Numbered from the stretch's first letter, positions 1-9,262 are shown. The stretch is DNA of 64,000 nucleotides from Kumtagia sp963829135 (GCA_963829135.1 CAWHHO010000006.1:434001-498000), one strand, 5' to 3'. Numbers and translations: made by a program. Notes: a model not told the origin generated them from the sequence alone.

Positions 1-1
1 G

Positions 2-226
2 CGCGGCCGCGTAAAGAAGGGCGATGTGATGAAGGCGGTCGTGGTTCGCACGGCCAAGGACATCCGCCGCGCCGACGGCAGCGTGATCCGTTTCGACAAG
101 AACGCGGCTGTTCTCGTCGACAATAAGAAAGAGCCGATCGGCACGCGTATCTTCGGGCCGGTTCCGCGCGAGCTTCGCGCCAAGAACCACATGAAGATCA
201 TCTCGCTCGCGCCAGAAGTGCTGTAA
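2..226 (+). CDS. rplN: 50S ribosomal protein L14 (5' partial)
   Basis: C-terminal 74 residues of L14, a 23S rRNA-binding large-subunit protein. The reading frame is open from the window edge and ends in the family-typical ELRAKNHMKIISLAPEVL. L14 is about 122 residues in bacteria, so roughly 48 N-terminal residues lie outside the window; a GTG at 26 is internal and not a start. It is followed after 11 bases by rplX in the usual L14-L24-L5-S14-S8 order of the spc operon. Identification is secure from the C-terminal sequence and the gene order. Confidence 0.97.
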   Translation, partial: RGRVKKGDVMKAVVVRTAKDIRRADGSVIRFDKNAAVLVDNKKEPIGTRIFGPVPRELRAKNHMKIISLAPEVL

Positions 227-237
227 GGAGCCGGGAA

Positions 238-552
238 ATGCAGAAGATCCGTAAAGGCGACAAGGTCGTCATCCTGTCCGGCAAGGACAAAGGCCGCTCC
301 GGCGAGGTTCTTTCGGTTCAGCCGAAGGAAGACACGGCGATCGTGCGCGGCATCAACATCATCGTGCGCCATCAGCGGCAGTCGCAGGCGCAGGAAGGCG
401 GGCTTATCCGTAAGGAAGCCCCTATCCATCTGTCCAACGTCGCGCTGGCTGATCCCAAGGACGGCAAGCCGACCCGCGTCGGCTTCCAGATCCAGGCCGA
501 TGGCAAGAAGGTGCGCGTAGCGAAGCGCTCGGGAGAAGTGATCAATGGCTAA
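238..552 (+). CDS. rplX: 50S ribosomal protein L24
   Basis: L24, 104 residues, one of the first proteins to bind 23S rRNA during 50S assembly. The N-terminal KOW motif is visible (KIRKGDKVVILSGKDKGRSG, about residues 3-22). The ATG at 238 follows an AAGGAG ribosome-binding site. The stop overlaps the start of rplE by 8 bases, which suggests translational coupling. Length and position in the operon are normal. Confidence 0.97.
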   Translation: MQKIRKGDKVVILSGKDKGRSGEVLSVQPKEDTAIVRGINIIVRHQRQSQAQEGGLIRKEAPIHLSNVALADPKDGKPTRVGFQIQADGKKVRVAKRSGEVING

Positions 553-1102
553 GGCAGCTAATCAGCCCCGGCTGAAGAAGGTCTATGAAGAGACCATCCG
601 CAAGGCACTGCTCGAGCAGTTCAGCTACGAGAACGAGATGCAAATTCCGCGTCTCGACAAGATTGTGTTGAACATGGGCGTCGGCGAAGCGACGGCCGAC
701 TCCAAAAAGCCGTCGGTTGCAGCAGCCGACCTCGCGATGATCGCCGGCCAGAAGCCGGTCATTACGCATGCGCGCAAGTCGATTGCGACCTTCAAGGTTC
801 GCGAGAAGATGCCGATCGGCACGAAGGTGACCCTTCGCAAGGAGCGTATGTACGAGTTTCTTGATCGCCTCGTGAATATCGCGCTGCCGCGCGTCCGAGA
901 CTTCCGCGGACTCAACCCGAAGAGCTTCGACGGGCGCGGCAACTATGCGATGGGCGTGAAGGAACACATCGTGTTTCCGGAGATCAACTACGACAAGGTT
1001 GATCAGATCTGGGGCATGGACATCATCGTTTGTACGACTGCCAAGACGGACGACGAAGCCAGGGCATTGCTCAAGGGCTTCAACTTCCCGTTCCGGCAGT
1101 AA
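545..1102 (+). CDS. rplE: 50S ribosomal protein L5
   Basis: L5, 185 residues, binds 5S rRNA and contacts the P-site tRNA in the central protuberance. The family sequence KIVLNMGVGEA and the PRVRDFRGL stretch are present. The ATG at 545 lies inside the end of rplX (8-base overlap), consistent with coupled translation. The next gene, rpsN, starts 27 bases downstream. Nothing unusual in length or composition. Confidence 0.97.
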   Translation: MAKAANQPRLKKVYEETIRKALLEQFSYENEMQIPRLDKIVLNMGVGEATADSKKPSVAAADLAMIAGQKPVITHARKSIATFKVREKMPIGTKVTLRKERMYEFLDRLVNIALPRVRDFRGLNPKSFDGRGNYAMGVKEHIVFPEINYDKVDQIWGMDIIVCTTAKTDDEARALLKGFNFPFRQ

Positions 1103-1129
1103 CGGCAGCGAGAAAAGGAACAATCTGAA

Positions 1130-1435
1130 ATGGCAAAGACCAGCTCAGTCGAGAAGAACGAACGCCGCCGCAAGCTCGTTGGCCTCAAGGCCGGCAAGCG
1201 GAAGGAACTGAAGGCGATCATCATGAACAAGGAGCTTCCGATCGAGGAACGCTTCCGTGCGCAGCTCAAGCTCGCCGCCATGCCGCGGAATTCGGCGAAG
1301 GTGCGCATCCGCAACCGCTGCGAAATCACAGGCCGTCCGCGCGCCTATTACCGCAAGCTCAAGATGTCGCGTATCGCGCTGCGCGAACTTGGCTCGCTCG
1401 GCGTTGTGCCGGGTCTTGTCAAGTCGAGCTGGTAA
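1130..1435 (+). CDS. rpsN: 30S ribosomal protein S14
   Basis: S14, 101 residues, a late-assembling protein of the small-subunit head. The C-terminal signature NRCEITGRPRAYYRK is visible. It is the long zinc-independent type: the CXXC pairs of the short zinc-binding form are absent. Start ATG at 1130 keeps the usual MAKTS N-terminus. Lies between rplE and rpsH as in other spc operons. Confidence 0.97.
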   Translation: MAKTSSVEKNERRRKLVGLKAGKRKELKAIIMNKELPIEERFRAQLKLAAMPRNSAKVRIRNRCEITGRPRAYYRKLKMSRIALRELGSLGVVPGLVKSSW

Positions 1436-1447
1436 GGAGGATAAGAT

Positions 1448-1846
1448 ATGTCACTGAACGATCCTCTCGGCGATATGCTGACCCGCATCCGCAACGCCTA
1501 TGGCCGTAAGAAGGCGAAGGTCTCGACGCCGGCGTCGCGTCTGCGCTCCCGTGTGCTGGAAGTTTTGAAGTCGGAAGGCTACATCCGCGACTTCAGCCAG
1601 ACGGATTTCGATAACGGCAAGTCCGAAATCGAGATCGAGTTGAAGTATTTCGATGGCGCACCGGTGATCCGCGAGATTTCCCGCGTGTCGAAGCCTGGCC
1701 GCCGCGTCTACGTGTCGGTCAAGTCGATTCCGTCGATCGCCAACGGGCTCGGGATTTCGATCCTGTCGACCCCGAAAGGTGTGATGGCTGACCACGAGGC
1801 GCGTGAGCAGAACGTCGGCGGGGAAATCCTCTGCCAGGTGTTCTAG
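1448..1846 (+). CDS. rpsH: 30S ribosomal protein S8
   Basis: S8, 132 residues, a primary 16S rRNA-binding protein that in E. coli also represses the spc operon by binding its mRNA. N-terminal DPLGDMLTRIRNAY and the C-terminal VGGEILCQVF are diagnostic. A strong AAGGAGG ribosome-binding site lies just before the ATG at 1448. An 86-base spacer with degenerate heptamer repeats separates it from rplF. Confidence 0.97.
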   Translation: MSLNDPLGDMLTRIRNAYGRKKAKVSTPASRLRSRVLEVLKSEGYIRDFSQTDFDNGKSEIEIELKYFDGAPVIREISRVSKPGRRVYVSVKSIPSIANGLGISILSTPKGVMADHEAREQNVGGEILCQVF

Positions 1847-1854
1847 TCAAGAAG

Positions 1855-1916
1855 TAGTTCGTTTGTGGTCGGTCGTGGCTCGAATGCGACTTGCGAATAA
1901 CGCTCGACGAATGAGA
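1855..1916 (+). repeat. Degenerate 7-base tandem repeat, rpsH-rplF spacer
   Basis: The spacer after rpsH contains four degenerate heptamers in phase (1855-1861, 1862-1868, 1869-1875, 1876-1882), most ending in TCG, followed by a region with complementary CGAC/CGAATG words up to 1916. Its core (GGTCGTGG, then TCGA, then CGAC) resembles the hairpin core in the rplF-rplR spacer. The fold is weaker than at 2474-2521 or 7031-7098. Read as a diverged member of the same family. Confidence 0.45.
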
Positions 1917-1932
1917 AAGAGGAGACGCAAAC

Positions 1933-2466
1933 ATGTCTCGTATTGGTAAAAAGGCTGTGCAGGTGCCATCCGGCGTGACCGCTTCGGTCAGCGGGCAGAC
2001 CGTGACTGCGAAGGGCCCGAAGGGCGAACTCAAGTTCGTCGTTAACGACGAGGTTCTGGTCAAAATGGAAGGCGGCGAGATTGCAGTCGAGCCACGCGAC
2101 CAGACCAAGACTGCACGCTCCAAATGGGGCATGTCGCGCACGCAGATCGTCAATATTCTCGACGGCGTCACCAAGGGCTTCGAGAAAAAGCTTGAGATTA
2201 ACGGCGTTGGTTACCGCGCGGCGCTGCAGGGCAAGAACCTGCAGCTGGCGCTTGGGTTCAGCCATGACGTTGTCTACGAGACCCCGCAGGGTATCACGAT
2301 CACTGTGCCGAAGCCGACCGAGATCGTGGTTTCGGGGATCGACAAGCAGGCCGTAGGCCAGGTTGCCGCAGAGATCCGTGAATATCGCGCGCCTGAGCCC
2401 TACAAGGGTAAGGGCGTGAAGTATGCCAACGAGCGTATCGTGCGCAAGGAAGGCAAGAAGAAGTAG
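1933..2466 (+). CDS. rplF: 50S ribosomal protein L6
   Basis: L6, 177 residues, two-domain large-subunit protein near the GTPase-associated centre. N-terminal MSRIGKKAV and the C-terminal EPYKGKGVKYANERIVRKEGKK are family signatures. Preceded by a GAGGAG-type ribosome-binding site in the repeat-bearing spacer. Unlike the tightly packed genes before it, it has non-coding spacers of 86 bases before and 145 bases after. Confidence 0.97.
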   Translation: MSRIGKKAVQVPSGVTASVSGQTVTAKGPKGELKFVVNDEVLVKMEGGEIAVEPRDQTKTARSKWGMSRTQIVNILDGVTKGFEKKLEINGVGYRAALQGKNLQLALGFSHDVVYETPQGITITVPKPTEIVVSGIDKQAVGQVAAEIREYRAPEPYKGKGVKYANERIVRKEGKKK

Positions 2467-2472
2467 TTCGCA

Positions 2473-2521
2473 GGTCGTTTTTCGTTGGTCGTGGTTCGAG
2501 CCACGACTTTCGACCGACGAC
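2473..2521 (+). repeat. Heptamer-repeat hairpin, rplF-rplR spacer
   Basis: Three in-phase 7-mers (GGTCGTT, TTTCGTT, GGTCGTG at 2473-2493) form the left arm. The right arm, 2501-2521, is their imperfect reverse complement, with a 6-base loop at 2495-2500. Over 21 positions 15 pair, including a perfect 7-bp stem next to the loop (GTCGTGG with CCACGAC). There is no U-run after it and the operon continues, so it is not a plain terminator. Confidence 0.7.
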
Positions 2522-2611
2522 TGACAAACATCGCCACGGTTGGCGGCCGCGGGAAGCTGGGCTTACCGCATATGGCCACCTCCGTTTTTCAAGGCAAAGG
2601 AAATTCGGGCC

Positions 2612-2971
2612 ATGGCCTCCAAGGAAGAAACGCAGAAGCGCGCGGAGCGCATTCGCCGCCAGATCAAGAAGGTCTCGAGCGGCCGGCCGCGCCTGTCCGT
2701 GCATCGCACGTCGAAGAATATTTATGTGCAGATCATCGACGACAGCAAGGGCCACACGCTGGCTGCTGCCTCCACTCTCGAGAAGGCGGTCAAGGGCGAC
2801 CTGAAGACTGGCGCCGATACGGCTGCTGCCGCTGCAATCGGCAAGCTGATTGCCGAGCGCGCCACGAAGGCCGGCGTCAAGGAAGTCGTCTTCGATCGTG
2901 GACCGTACATTTATCACGGGCGCGTCAAGGCGCTCGCCGAAGCCGCCCGCGAAGGCGGTCTCAGCTTCTAA
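2612..2971 (+). CDS. rplR: 50S ribosomal protein L18
   Basis: L18, 119 residues, binds 5S rRNA together with L5. Sequence features include RIRRQIKK, RPRLSVHRTSKNIYVQIIDD and the C-terminal FDRGPYIYHGRVKALAEAAREGGL. The frame is open further upstream, but the ATG at 2612 gives the family N-terminus (MASKEETQKR) and normal length and has a GGAAA-type ribosome-binding site, so it was preferred. Confidence 0.96.
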   Translation: MASKEETQKRAERIRRQIKKVSSGRPRLSVHRTSKNIYVQIIDDSKGHTLAAASTLEKAVKGDLKTGADTAAAAAIGKLIAERATKAGVKEVVFDRGPYIYHGRVKALAEAAREGGLSF

Positions 2972-3113
2972 ACGTGATCTAGAGCCGAAATCCTGCAAAA
3001 ACATGCAGACATTTCGCCCGGGATCATGCATGGCAGCAACCATTCGCCGCGGACCAGCTAAGCTGGGCGCATAACAGCAACCCGTGCTTCCGGAAAAAAA
3101 CAAGGAACAGGAT

Positions 3114-3674
3114 ATGGCACAGGAACGTAGGGAAGGTCGCGGACGCGAACGCGAAGAGCGTGACAGCGAATTCGTCGACAAGCTCGTCCACATTAATCGT
3201 GTCGCCAAGGTGGTGAAGGGCGGACGCCGTTTCGGCTTCGCCGCGCTCGTCGTCGTTGGCGATCAGAAGGGCCGCGTTGGCTTTGGCCACGGCAAGGCGC
3301 GTGAAGTGCCGGAGGCAATCCGCAAGGCGACTGAATCCGCCAAGCGCGAACTGATCTTCGTGCCGTTGCGCTCCGGCCGCACGCTGCATCATGACGTCGA
3401 AGGCCGCCATGGCGCCGGCCGCGTCCTGCTGCGCTCCGCCAAGGCAGGTACCGGCATCATCGCGGGCGGTCCGATGCGCGCGGTTTTCGAGACCCTCGGC
3501 GTGCATGACGTCGTCGCCAAGTCAATGGGTTCGTCGAACCCGTACAACATGGTGCGCGCGACTTTCGATGCCCTCAAGCACCAGATGCATCCGAAGGATG
3601 TAGCTGCGCAGCGCGGCATTAAATATTCGACGCTCCAGGCTCGCCGCGGTAACGCGGTCGCCGCTGAAGAATAA
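3114..3674 (+). CDS. rpsE: 30S ribosomal protein S5
   Basis: S5, 186 residues, involved in decoding fidelity and mRNA unwinding. After a charged N-terminus rich in Arg/Glu comes the S5 domain (FVDKLVHINRVAKVVKGGRR) and the glycine-rich KAGTGIIAGGPMRAVFE. The ATG at 3114 was chosen over an upstream GTG-like start because of the AAGGAA ribosome-binding site and family length. A 142-base spacer precedes it, in which only a short CTGCA/TGCAG inverted repeat is noticeable. Confidence 0.97.
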   Translation: MAQERREGRGREREERDSEFVDKLVHINRVAKVVKGGRRFGFAALVVVGDQKGRVGFGHGKAREVPEAIRKATESAKRELIFVPLRSGRTLHHDVEGRHGAGRVLLRSAKAGTGIIAGGPMRAVFETLGVHDVVAKSMGSSNPYNMVRATFDALKHQMHPKDVAAQRGIKYSTLQARRGNAVAAEE

Positions 3675-3695
3675 CCGCGGCGAAGGAGAACGATC

Positions 3696-3893
3696 ATGGC
3701 GCAGAAAGCCACCAAGACCATCACGGTCGAGCAGATCGGAAGCCCGATCCGCCGCCCGCAGGAACAGCGCGCGACGCTTATCGGCCTCGGCCTGAACAAG
3801 ATGCATAAGCGCCGCACGCTTGAGGATACGCCCTCGGTTCGCGGTATGATTGCGGCCGTGCAGCACCTCGTTCGCGTCGTCGACGACAAGTAA
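3696..3893 (+). CDS. rpmD: 50S ribosomal protein L30
   Basis: L30, 65 residues, the small bacterial type. ITVEQIGSPIRRPQEQRATLIGLGLNKMHKR is typical. Lies between rpsE and rplO as in all spc operons, with short spacers (21 and 23 bases). A GGAGAA ribosome-binding site precedes the ATG. Confidence 0.97.
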   Translation: MAQKATKTITVEQIGSPIRRPQEQRATLIGLGLNKMHKRRTLEDTPSVRGMIAAVQHLVRVVDDK

Positions 3894-3916
3894 GCCGGCG
3901 CGCCAGGAGAAAAACG

Positions 3917-4417
3917 ATGAAACTCAACGAACTGCGCGATAATGATGGCTCGACGCACGCCAAGAAGCGTCTCGGTCGCGGTATCGGCTCGGGTTCGGGC
4001 AAGACCGCTGGACGCGGCGTGAAAGGCCAGAAGGCCCGCTCCGGCGTCGCAATCAACGGCTTCGAGGGTGGCCAGATGCCGCTTTATCGGCGCCTGCCCA
4101 AGCGCGGCTTCAACAATCCGTTCACGAAGAACTTCAACGCCGTTTCGCTCGCCCGCATTCAGGCGGCGATCGACGCCAAGAAGCTCGACGCGGAAGAGAC
4201 GGTAACCGCTGAGTCGCTGATCAAGGCCGGCGTTATCCGCCGTCCGCTCGACGGCGTTCGCATTCTCTCGGATGGAGAACTGAAGGCGAAGCTTTCGTTC
4301 GATATCGCGGGTGCTTCCAAGGCGGCGATCGAGAAGATCGAGAACGCCGGCGGCTCCGTGAAGCTTCCGGTGAAGCCCGAACCGGTCAAGAAGATGGCTG
4401 CCAAGGCCAAGAAGTAG
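3917..4417 (+). CDS. rplO: 50S ribosomal protein L15
   Basis: L15, 166 residues, a late-stage 50S assembly protein. N-terminal MKLNELRDN and the glycine-rich RLGRGIGSGSGKTAGRGVKGQKARSG are diagnostic. A Lys/Ala-rich tail of about 20 residues extends the usual C-terminus (EPVKKMAAKAKK), common in this order. Followed by a 124-base spacer with a GC-rich hairpin before secY. Confidence 0.97.
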   Translation: MKLNELRDNDGSTHAKKRLGRGIGSGSGKTAGRGVKGQKARSGVAINGFEGGQMPLYRRLPKRGFNNPFTKNFNAVSLARIQAAIDAKKLDAEETVTAESLIKAGVIRRPLDGVRILSDGELKAKLSFDIAGASKAAIEKIENAGGSVKLPVKPEPVKKMAAKAKK

Positions 4418-4429
4418 TCTTTCGACGCG

Positions 4430-4451
4430 GCGGCGGGCGACAGTCCGCCGC
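4430..4451 (+). other. GC-rich hairpin in the rplO-secY spacer
   Basis: Inverted repeat GCGGCGG (4430-4436; an alternative left arm is 4427-4433) with CCGCCGC (4445-4451) and an 8-base loop. No U-run follows, and secY lies 90 bases downstream in the same operon. It may act as an mRNA processing or partial attenuation element between the ribosomal genes and secY; the function is inferred only. Confidence 0.4.
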
Positions 4452-4541
4452 TTGCAACTTCGGGGCCCCGCGCCTATCTCGTGGCTTCGTCGTCGTGCCG
4501 CCCGCTGCGGCCCTCCAGCGTGACGAAGCGGAGATTTTTTC

Positions 4542-5878
<1,337 letters not shown>

Positions 5879-5882
<4 letters not shown>

Positions 5883-6475
5883 GGTTAATATTGCTTGGGC
5901 CGCCAGGGGCGGGCAAGGGGACGCAAGCACAAAGACTAGTCGACAAACATGGTATTCCGCAGCTTTCGACGGGGGACATGCTGCGTGCCGCTGTAGCGGC
6001 CAGGACGCCGATAGGCCTGCAAGCCAAGGCCGTCATGGATGCTGGAGAGTTGGTGTCCGACGCGATCGTCAACGCGATCGTGGCCGAGCGGATCGATCAA
6101 CCGGACTGCGCGAAGGGGTTCATCCTCGATGGCTATCCGCGTACGCTCGTTCAGGCGGATGCGGTGGAGGCAATGCTCGGTGATCGCGACCTCAAGCTGG
6201 ACACGGTCGTGGAGTTTGTCGTGGACGACAAGGCCCTGATTGGCCGTATCGTGAAACGCGCCAAGGATGCGGAGGCCGCTGGCCAGCAGGTTCGCAAGGA
6301 CGATAATCCGCAGGTGTTCGATGAGCGGCTGCGCGAGTACTACAAGAAGACGGCTCCGCTGATCGGCTACTACTATGCCAAGGGCCAGCTCAAATCCATC
6401 GACGGAATGGCCGATGTCGACGCGGTCACTGCTTCGATTGAAGGTATTCTGAGCAAGGCCGTCAAGAGAAAATAG
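5879..6475 (+). CDS. adk: Adenylate kinase, short-lid form
   Basis: Adenylate kinase, 198 residues; converts ATP + AMP to 2 ADP in the cytoplasm. The P-loop GPPGAGKGTQ is at residues 7-16 and the AMP-binding GFILDGYPRT follows in the middle of the protein. The lid lacks the four-Cys zinc site, and the protein is about 15-20 residues shorter than E. coli Adk, so it is the short-lid variant. Starts in the secY stop codon (ATGA overlap). Confidence 0.97.
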
Positions 6476-6485
6476 CCCTTCGCTA

Positions 6486-6514
6486 TTGACTGGTTAAGAC
6501 TTTTGTATTATGGC
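6486..6514 (+). promoter_or_regulatory. Putative internal sigma-70 promoter upstream of rpsM
   Basis: In the 182-base adk-rpsM spacer there is TTGACT (6486-6491), a 17-base gap and TATGGC (6509-6514), a reasonable housekeeping promoter for an alphaproteobacterium. The leader that follows (about 140 bases) carries short inverted repeats, including GCCGG-TTCGT-CCGGC at 6626-6640. This would let the alpha-operon part (rpsM-rpsK-rpoA-rplQ) be transcribed separately. Prediction from sequence only. Confidence 0.5.
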
Positions 6515-6657
6515 GCCCCGTCTCCCATCAAAGGAATCGAGGCGTTTCGGGTCTTTCGGCCCGCGTGCCACTTTGAAGGAATACCCGCAAGGGCCGGCCT
6601 CCACCGGACGCGGGTCAACACAAGTGCCGGTTCGTCCGGCCTCACATGGAGTGTAAA

Positions 6658-7026
6658 ATGGCTCGTATAGCCGGCGTTAACATACCGACCAACAAGCGCG
6701 TCATCATTGCGCTGCAGTACATTCACGGCATCGGCAAGAAGTTCGCTCAGGAGATCGTCGACAAGGTCGGCATTCCTGCGGAGCGCCGCGTCAGCCAGAT
6801 GACGGACGCCGAAGTCTTGGCAATCCGCGAGACCATCGACCGCGACTATCAGGTCGAAGGCGATCTTCGCCGCGAAGTGTCGATGAATATCAAGCGTCTC
6901 ATGGACCTGGGCTGCTATCGCGGTCTGCGTCATCGCCGCAATCTGCCGGTTCGCGGCCAGCGCACGCATACCAATGCGCGCACCCGCAAGGGCCCCGCCA
7001 AGGCGATCGCCGGTAAGAAGAAGTAA
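6658..7026 (+). CDS. rpsM: 30S ribosomal protein S13
   Basis: S13, 122 residues, at the subunit interface in the small-subunit head. MARIAGVNIP and RGLRHRRNLPVRGQRTHTNARTRKGP are diagnostic. An in-frame ATG at 6646 exists, but it overlaps the GGAG ribosome-binding site of the ATG at 6658, which gives the exact family N-terminus. First gene of the alpha-operon segment. Confidence 0.97.
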   Translation: MARIAGVNIPTNKRVIIALQYIHGIGKKFAQEIVDKVGIPAERRVSQMTDAEVLAIRETIDRDYQVEGDLRREVSMNIKRLMDLGCYRGLRHRRNLPVRGQRTHTNARTRKGPAKAIAGKKK

Positions 7027-7030
7027 TTAG

Positions 7031-7098
7031 GGCAGTAGGCAATCGGCAATAGGCAGTCGTTTTTGGATTCGACTGCCGACTGCCCAGTACCAACTGCC
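7031..7098 (+). repeat. Heptamer-repeat hairpin, rpsM-rpsK spacer
   Basis: Four in-phase heptamers GGCAGTA, GGCAATC, GGCAATA, GGCAGTC (7031-7058) make up a 29-base left arm. The right arm (7070-7098) is its imperfect reverse complement; 22 of 29 positions pair, with a perfect 8-bp stem (GGCAGTCG with CGACTGCC) around a 10-base T-rich loop. It begins 4 bases after the rpsM stop. It is the clearest of the four heptamer elements in this operon. Confidence 0.75.
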
Positions 7099-7152
7099 TC
7101 TGGTGTAGCCGCTGGCATTACGGCGGCGTAGAGATCGAACGAAAGGACTAAA

Positions 7153-7542
7153 ATGGCCAAGGAAGCCGGACGCGTTCGCCGTCGCGAACGCAAGAATATT
7201 TCGTCGGGCGTTGCCCACGTGAATTCCACCTTCAACAACACGATGATCACCATCACCGACGCGCAAGGCAATGCGATTGCCTGGTCGTCCGCGGGTGCTC
7301 AGGGCTTCAAGGGTTCGCGCAAGTCGACCCCGTTTGCCGCGCAGATGGCGGCTGAAGACGTTTGCAAGAAGGCGCAGGAACATGGCATGCGCACCCTCGA
7401 GGTCGAGGTCTGTGGCCCTGGCTCCGGCCGTGAATCGGCGTTGCGCGCTCTCCAGGCGGGCGGGTTCACCATCACCTCGATCCGCGATGTGACACCGATC
7501 CCGCACAATGGCTGCCGTCCGCGCAAGAAGCGCCGCGTCTGA
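7153..7542 (+). CDS. rpsK: 30S ribosomal protein S11
   Basis: S11, 129 residues, in the small-subunit platform. NISSGVAHVNSTFNNTMITITDAQGN and the C-terminal DVTPIPHNGCRPRKKRRV are diagnostic. AAAGGA precedes the ATG at 7153. Preceded by the heptamer hairpin spacer and followed by a 102-base spacer to rpoA. Confidence 0.97.
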   Translation: MAKEAGRVRRRERKNISSGVAHVNSTFNNTMITITDAQGNAIAWSSAGAQGFKGSRKSTPFAAQMAAEDVCKKAQEHGMRTLEVEVCGPGSGRESALRALQAGGFTITSIRDVTPIPHNGCRPRKKRRV

Positions 7543-7644
7543 TGTTTTGACTTAACCGCTGCGCCAGCGCCAACGCGCCAGTGCGGCATTTTCCAGATCG
7601 CCCGTCACGATTGGATGGTGGCGGGGTGTTGGAAGGACCATATT

Positions 7645-8655
7645 ATGATTCAGAAAAACTGGCAGGAACTAATCAAGCCGAACAAGATCGACTTCTCGTC
7701 GAAAGGCAAGACGTTGACGACGCTCGTCGCCGAGCCTCTCGAGCGCGGCTTCGGCCTGACGCTCGGCAACGCGCTGCGCCGCGTTCTCTTGTCGTCATTG
7801 CGTGGTGCTGCAGTCACTTCGGTGCAGATAGACGGCGTGCTGCATGAGTTCTCATCGATTGCCGGCGTTCGCGAAGACGTGACCGATATCGTCCTGAACA
7901 TCAAGGAAATCGCCATCAAGATGGAAGGCGATGGGCCGAAGCGCATGGTTGTGCGCAAGCAGGGTCCTGGTGCCGTGCTAGCCGGCGACATTCAGACTGT
8001 CGGCGATGTCGAAATTCTCAATCCCGACCATGTGATCTGCACCCTCGACGAAGGCGCCGAGATTCGCATGGAGTTCACCGTCGATACCGGCAAGGGCTAT
8101 GTGCCAGCCGACCGCAATCGGGCTGAGGATGCTCCGATCGGCCTTATCCCGGTCGACAGCCTCTACTCGCCGGTCAAGAAGGTCTCGTACAAGGTCGAGA
8201 ACACCCGCCATGGCGAGGAACTCGACAAGGACAAGCTGACCATGTCGCTCGAAACCAACGGCTCCATCAGCGGTGAAGACGCTGTCGCTTTCGCAGCACG
8301 CATCCTCCAGGACCAGCTTGGCCTGTTCGTCAACTTCGATGAGCCGCAGAAGGAAGTCGCTGCGGAGGCGGTTACCGAGCTCGCCTTCAACCCAGCGCTG
8401 CTCAAAAAGGTGGACGAACTGGAGCTGTCGGTTCGCTCGGCGAACTGCTTGAAGAACGACAACATCGTCTATATCGGCGATCTGATCCAGAAGACGGAAG
8501 CCGAAATGCTTCGCACTCCGAATTTTGGCCGCAAGTCGCTCAACGAGATCAAGGAAGTTCTGGCCGCGATGGGTCTGCATCTCGGTATGGAGGTCACGGA
8601 TTGGCCGCCGGAGAACATCGAGGACCTCGCCAAGCGTTACGAAGACCAATATTAA
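7645..8655 (+). CDS. rpoA: DNA-directed RNA polymerase subunit alpha
   Basis: RNA polymerase alpha, 336 residues; dimerises to nucleate the core enzyme, and its C-terminal domain contacts UP elements and activators. The N-terminal domain contains GFGLTLGNALRRVLLSSLRG and the C-terminal domain contains LSVRSANCLKNDNIVYIGDL and TPNFGRKSLNEIKEVL. Of the in-frame starts, ATG 7645 has the GGAAGGA ribosome-binding site and the MIQKNWQELIKP N-terminus. Confidence 0.97.
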   Translation: MIQKNWQELIKPNKIDFSSKGKTLTTLVAEPLERGFGLTLGNALRRVLLSSLRGAAVTSVQIDGVLHEFSSIAGVREDVTDIVLNIKEIAIKMEGDGPKRMVVRKQGPGAVLAGDIQTVGDVEILNPDHVICTLDEGAEIRMEFTVDTGKGYVPADRNRAEDAPIGLIPVDSLYSPVKKVSYKVENTRHGEELDKDKLTMSLETNGSISGEDAVAFAARILQDQLGLFVNFDEPQKEVAAEAVTELAFNPALLKKVDELELSVRSANCLKNDNIVYIGDLIQKTEAEMLRTPNFGRKSLNEIKEVLAAMGLHLGMEVTDWPPENIEDLAKRYEDQY

Positions 8656-8658
8656 GCG

Positions 8659-8742
8659 GTGAATAGCGAATGGTAAATGGTGAATGGAAGTCGTCGTCTC
8701 GCTGCCAGGTCGATACCACGACATAACCATTGACGACTGACG
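8659..8742 (+). repeat. Heptamer repeat element, rpoA-rplQ spacer
   Basis: Four in-phase heptamers GTGAATA, GCGAATG, GTAAATG, GTGAATG lie at 8659-8686, directly after rpoA. A matching inverted half is not obvious. Instead the distal part (CCACGAC, then GACGACTGAC, ending at 8741) closely matches the right arm of the rplF-rplR element. It looks like a chimeric or decayed member of the same repeat family. Confidence 0.6.
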
Positions 8743-8779
8743 AAATGAACAGGGCTCTTGCCCAGAATAAGGAGAAACC

Positions 8780-9205
8780 ATGCGCCATGGATTTGCCGGC
8801 CGCCGCTTTGCCCGGAGCGTTAGCCACCGCAAGGCGATGTTTGCCAACCTCGCAGTCTCGCTCATCGAGCACGAGCAGATTGTCACCACCTTGCCGAAGG
8901 CCAAGGACCTTCGTCCGATCGTCGAGAAGCTGGTCACGCTCGGCAAGCGCGGCGACCTGCACGCGCGCCGCCAGGTGATTGCACAGATCGGTAACGAGGG
9001 CGTGGTCAAGCGCCTGTTCGACACGATCGCACCGCGCTACGCCACTCGGAACGGCGGATATCTGCGCATCATGAAGGCGGGTTTCCGCCACGGCGACAAT
9101 GCCGCGATGGCCGTCATTGAATTCGTGGATCGAGACGCTTCCGCTAAGGGTGCCGCGGACAAGGAGCGCGTCGAGGCGGAAGCCGAGACCGCCGAAGCGG
9201 CATAA
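8780..9205 (+). CDS. rplQ: 50S ribosomal protein L17
   Basis: L17, 141 residues, near the polypeptide exit tunnel. MRHGFAGRRFARSVSHRKAMFANLAVSLI is the family N-terminus; an Ala/Glu-rich tail closes the protein. AAGGAG precedes the ATG at 8780. Last gene of the ribosomal operon, followed by a strong terminator. Confidence 0.97.
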   Translation: MRHGFAGRRFARSVSHRKAMFANLAVSLIEHEQIVTTLPKAKDLRPIVEKLVTLGKRGDLHARRQVIAQIGNEGVVKRLFDTIAPRYATRNGGYLRIMKAGFRHGDNAAMAVIEFVDRDASAKGAADKERVEAEAETAEAA

Positions 9206-9228
9206 GCCAAACGCTATCGAGGTTTGCG

Positions 9229-9262
9229 AAGCCGGCGTGGCGAAAGCCACGCCGGCTTCTCC
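9229..9262 (+). terminator. Rho-independent terminator after rplQ
   Basis: Perfect 13-bp stem AAGCCGGCGTGGC (9229-9241) with its complement at 9246-9258, a GAAA tetraloop and a short pyrimidine tail. Placed 23 bases after the rplQ stop, it closes the ribosomal operon. Confidence 0.9.

Noticed and set aside
7031..7098. Heptamer repeats as a CRISPR array or transposon end
   Set aside because: Repeat period is 7 bases without unique spacers, and there is no cas gene, target-site duplication or transposase.
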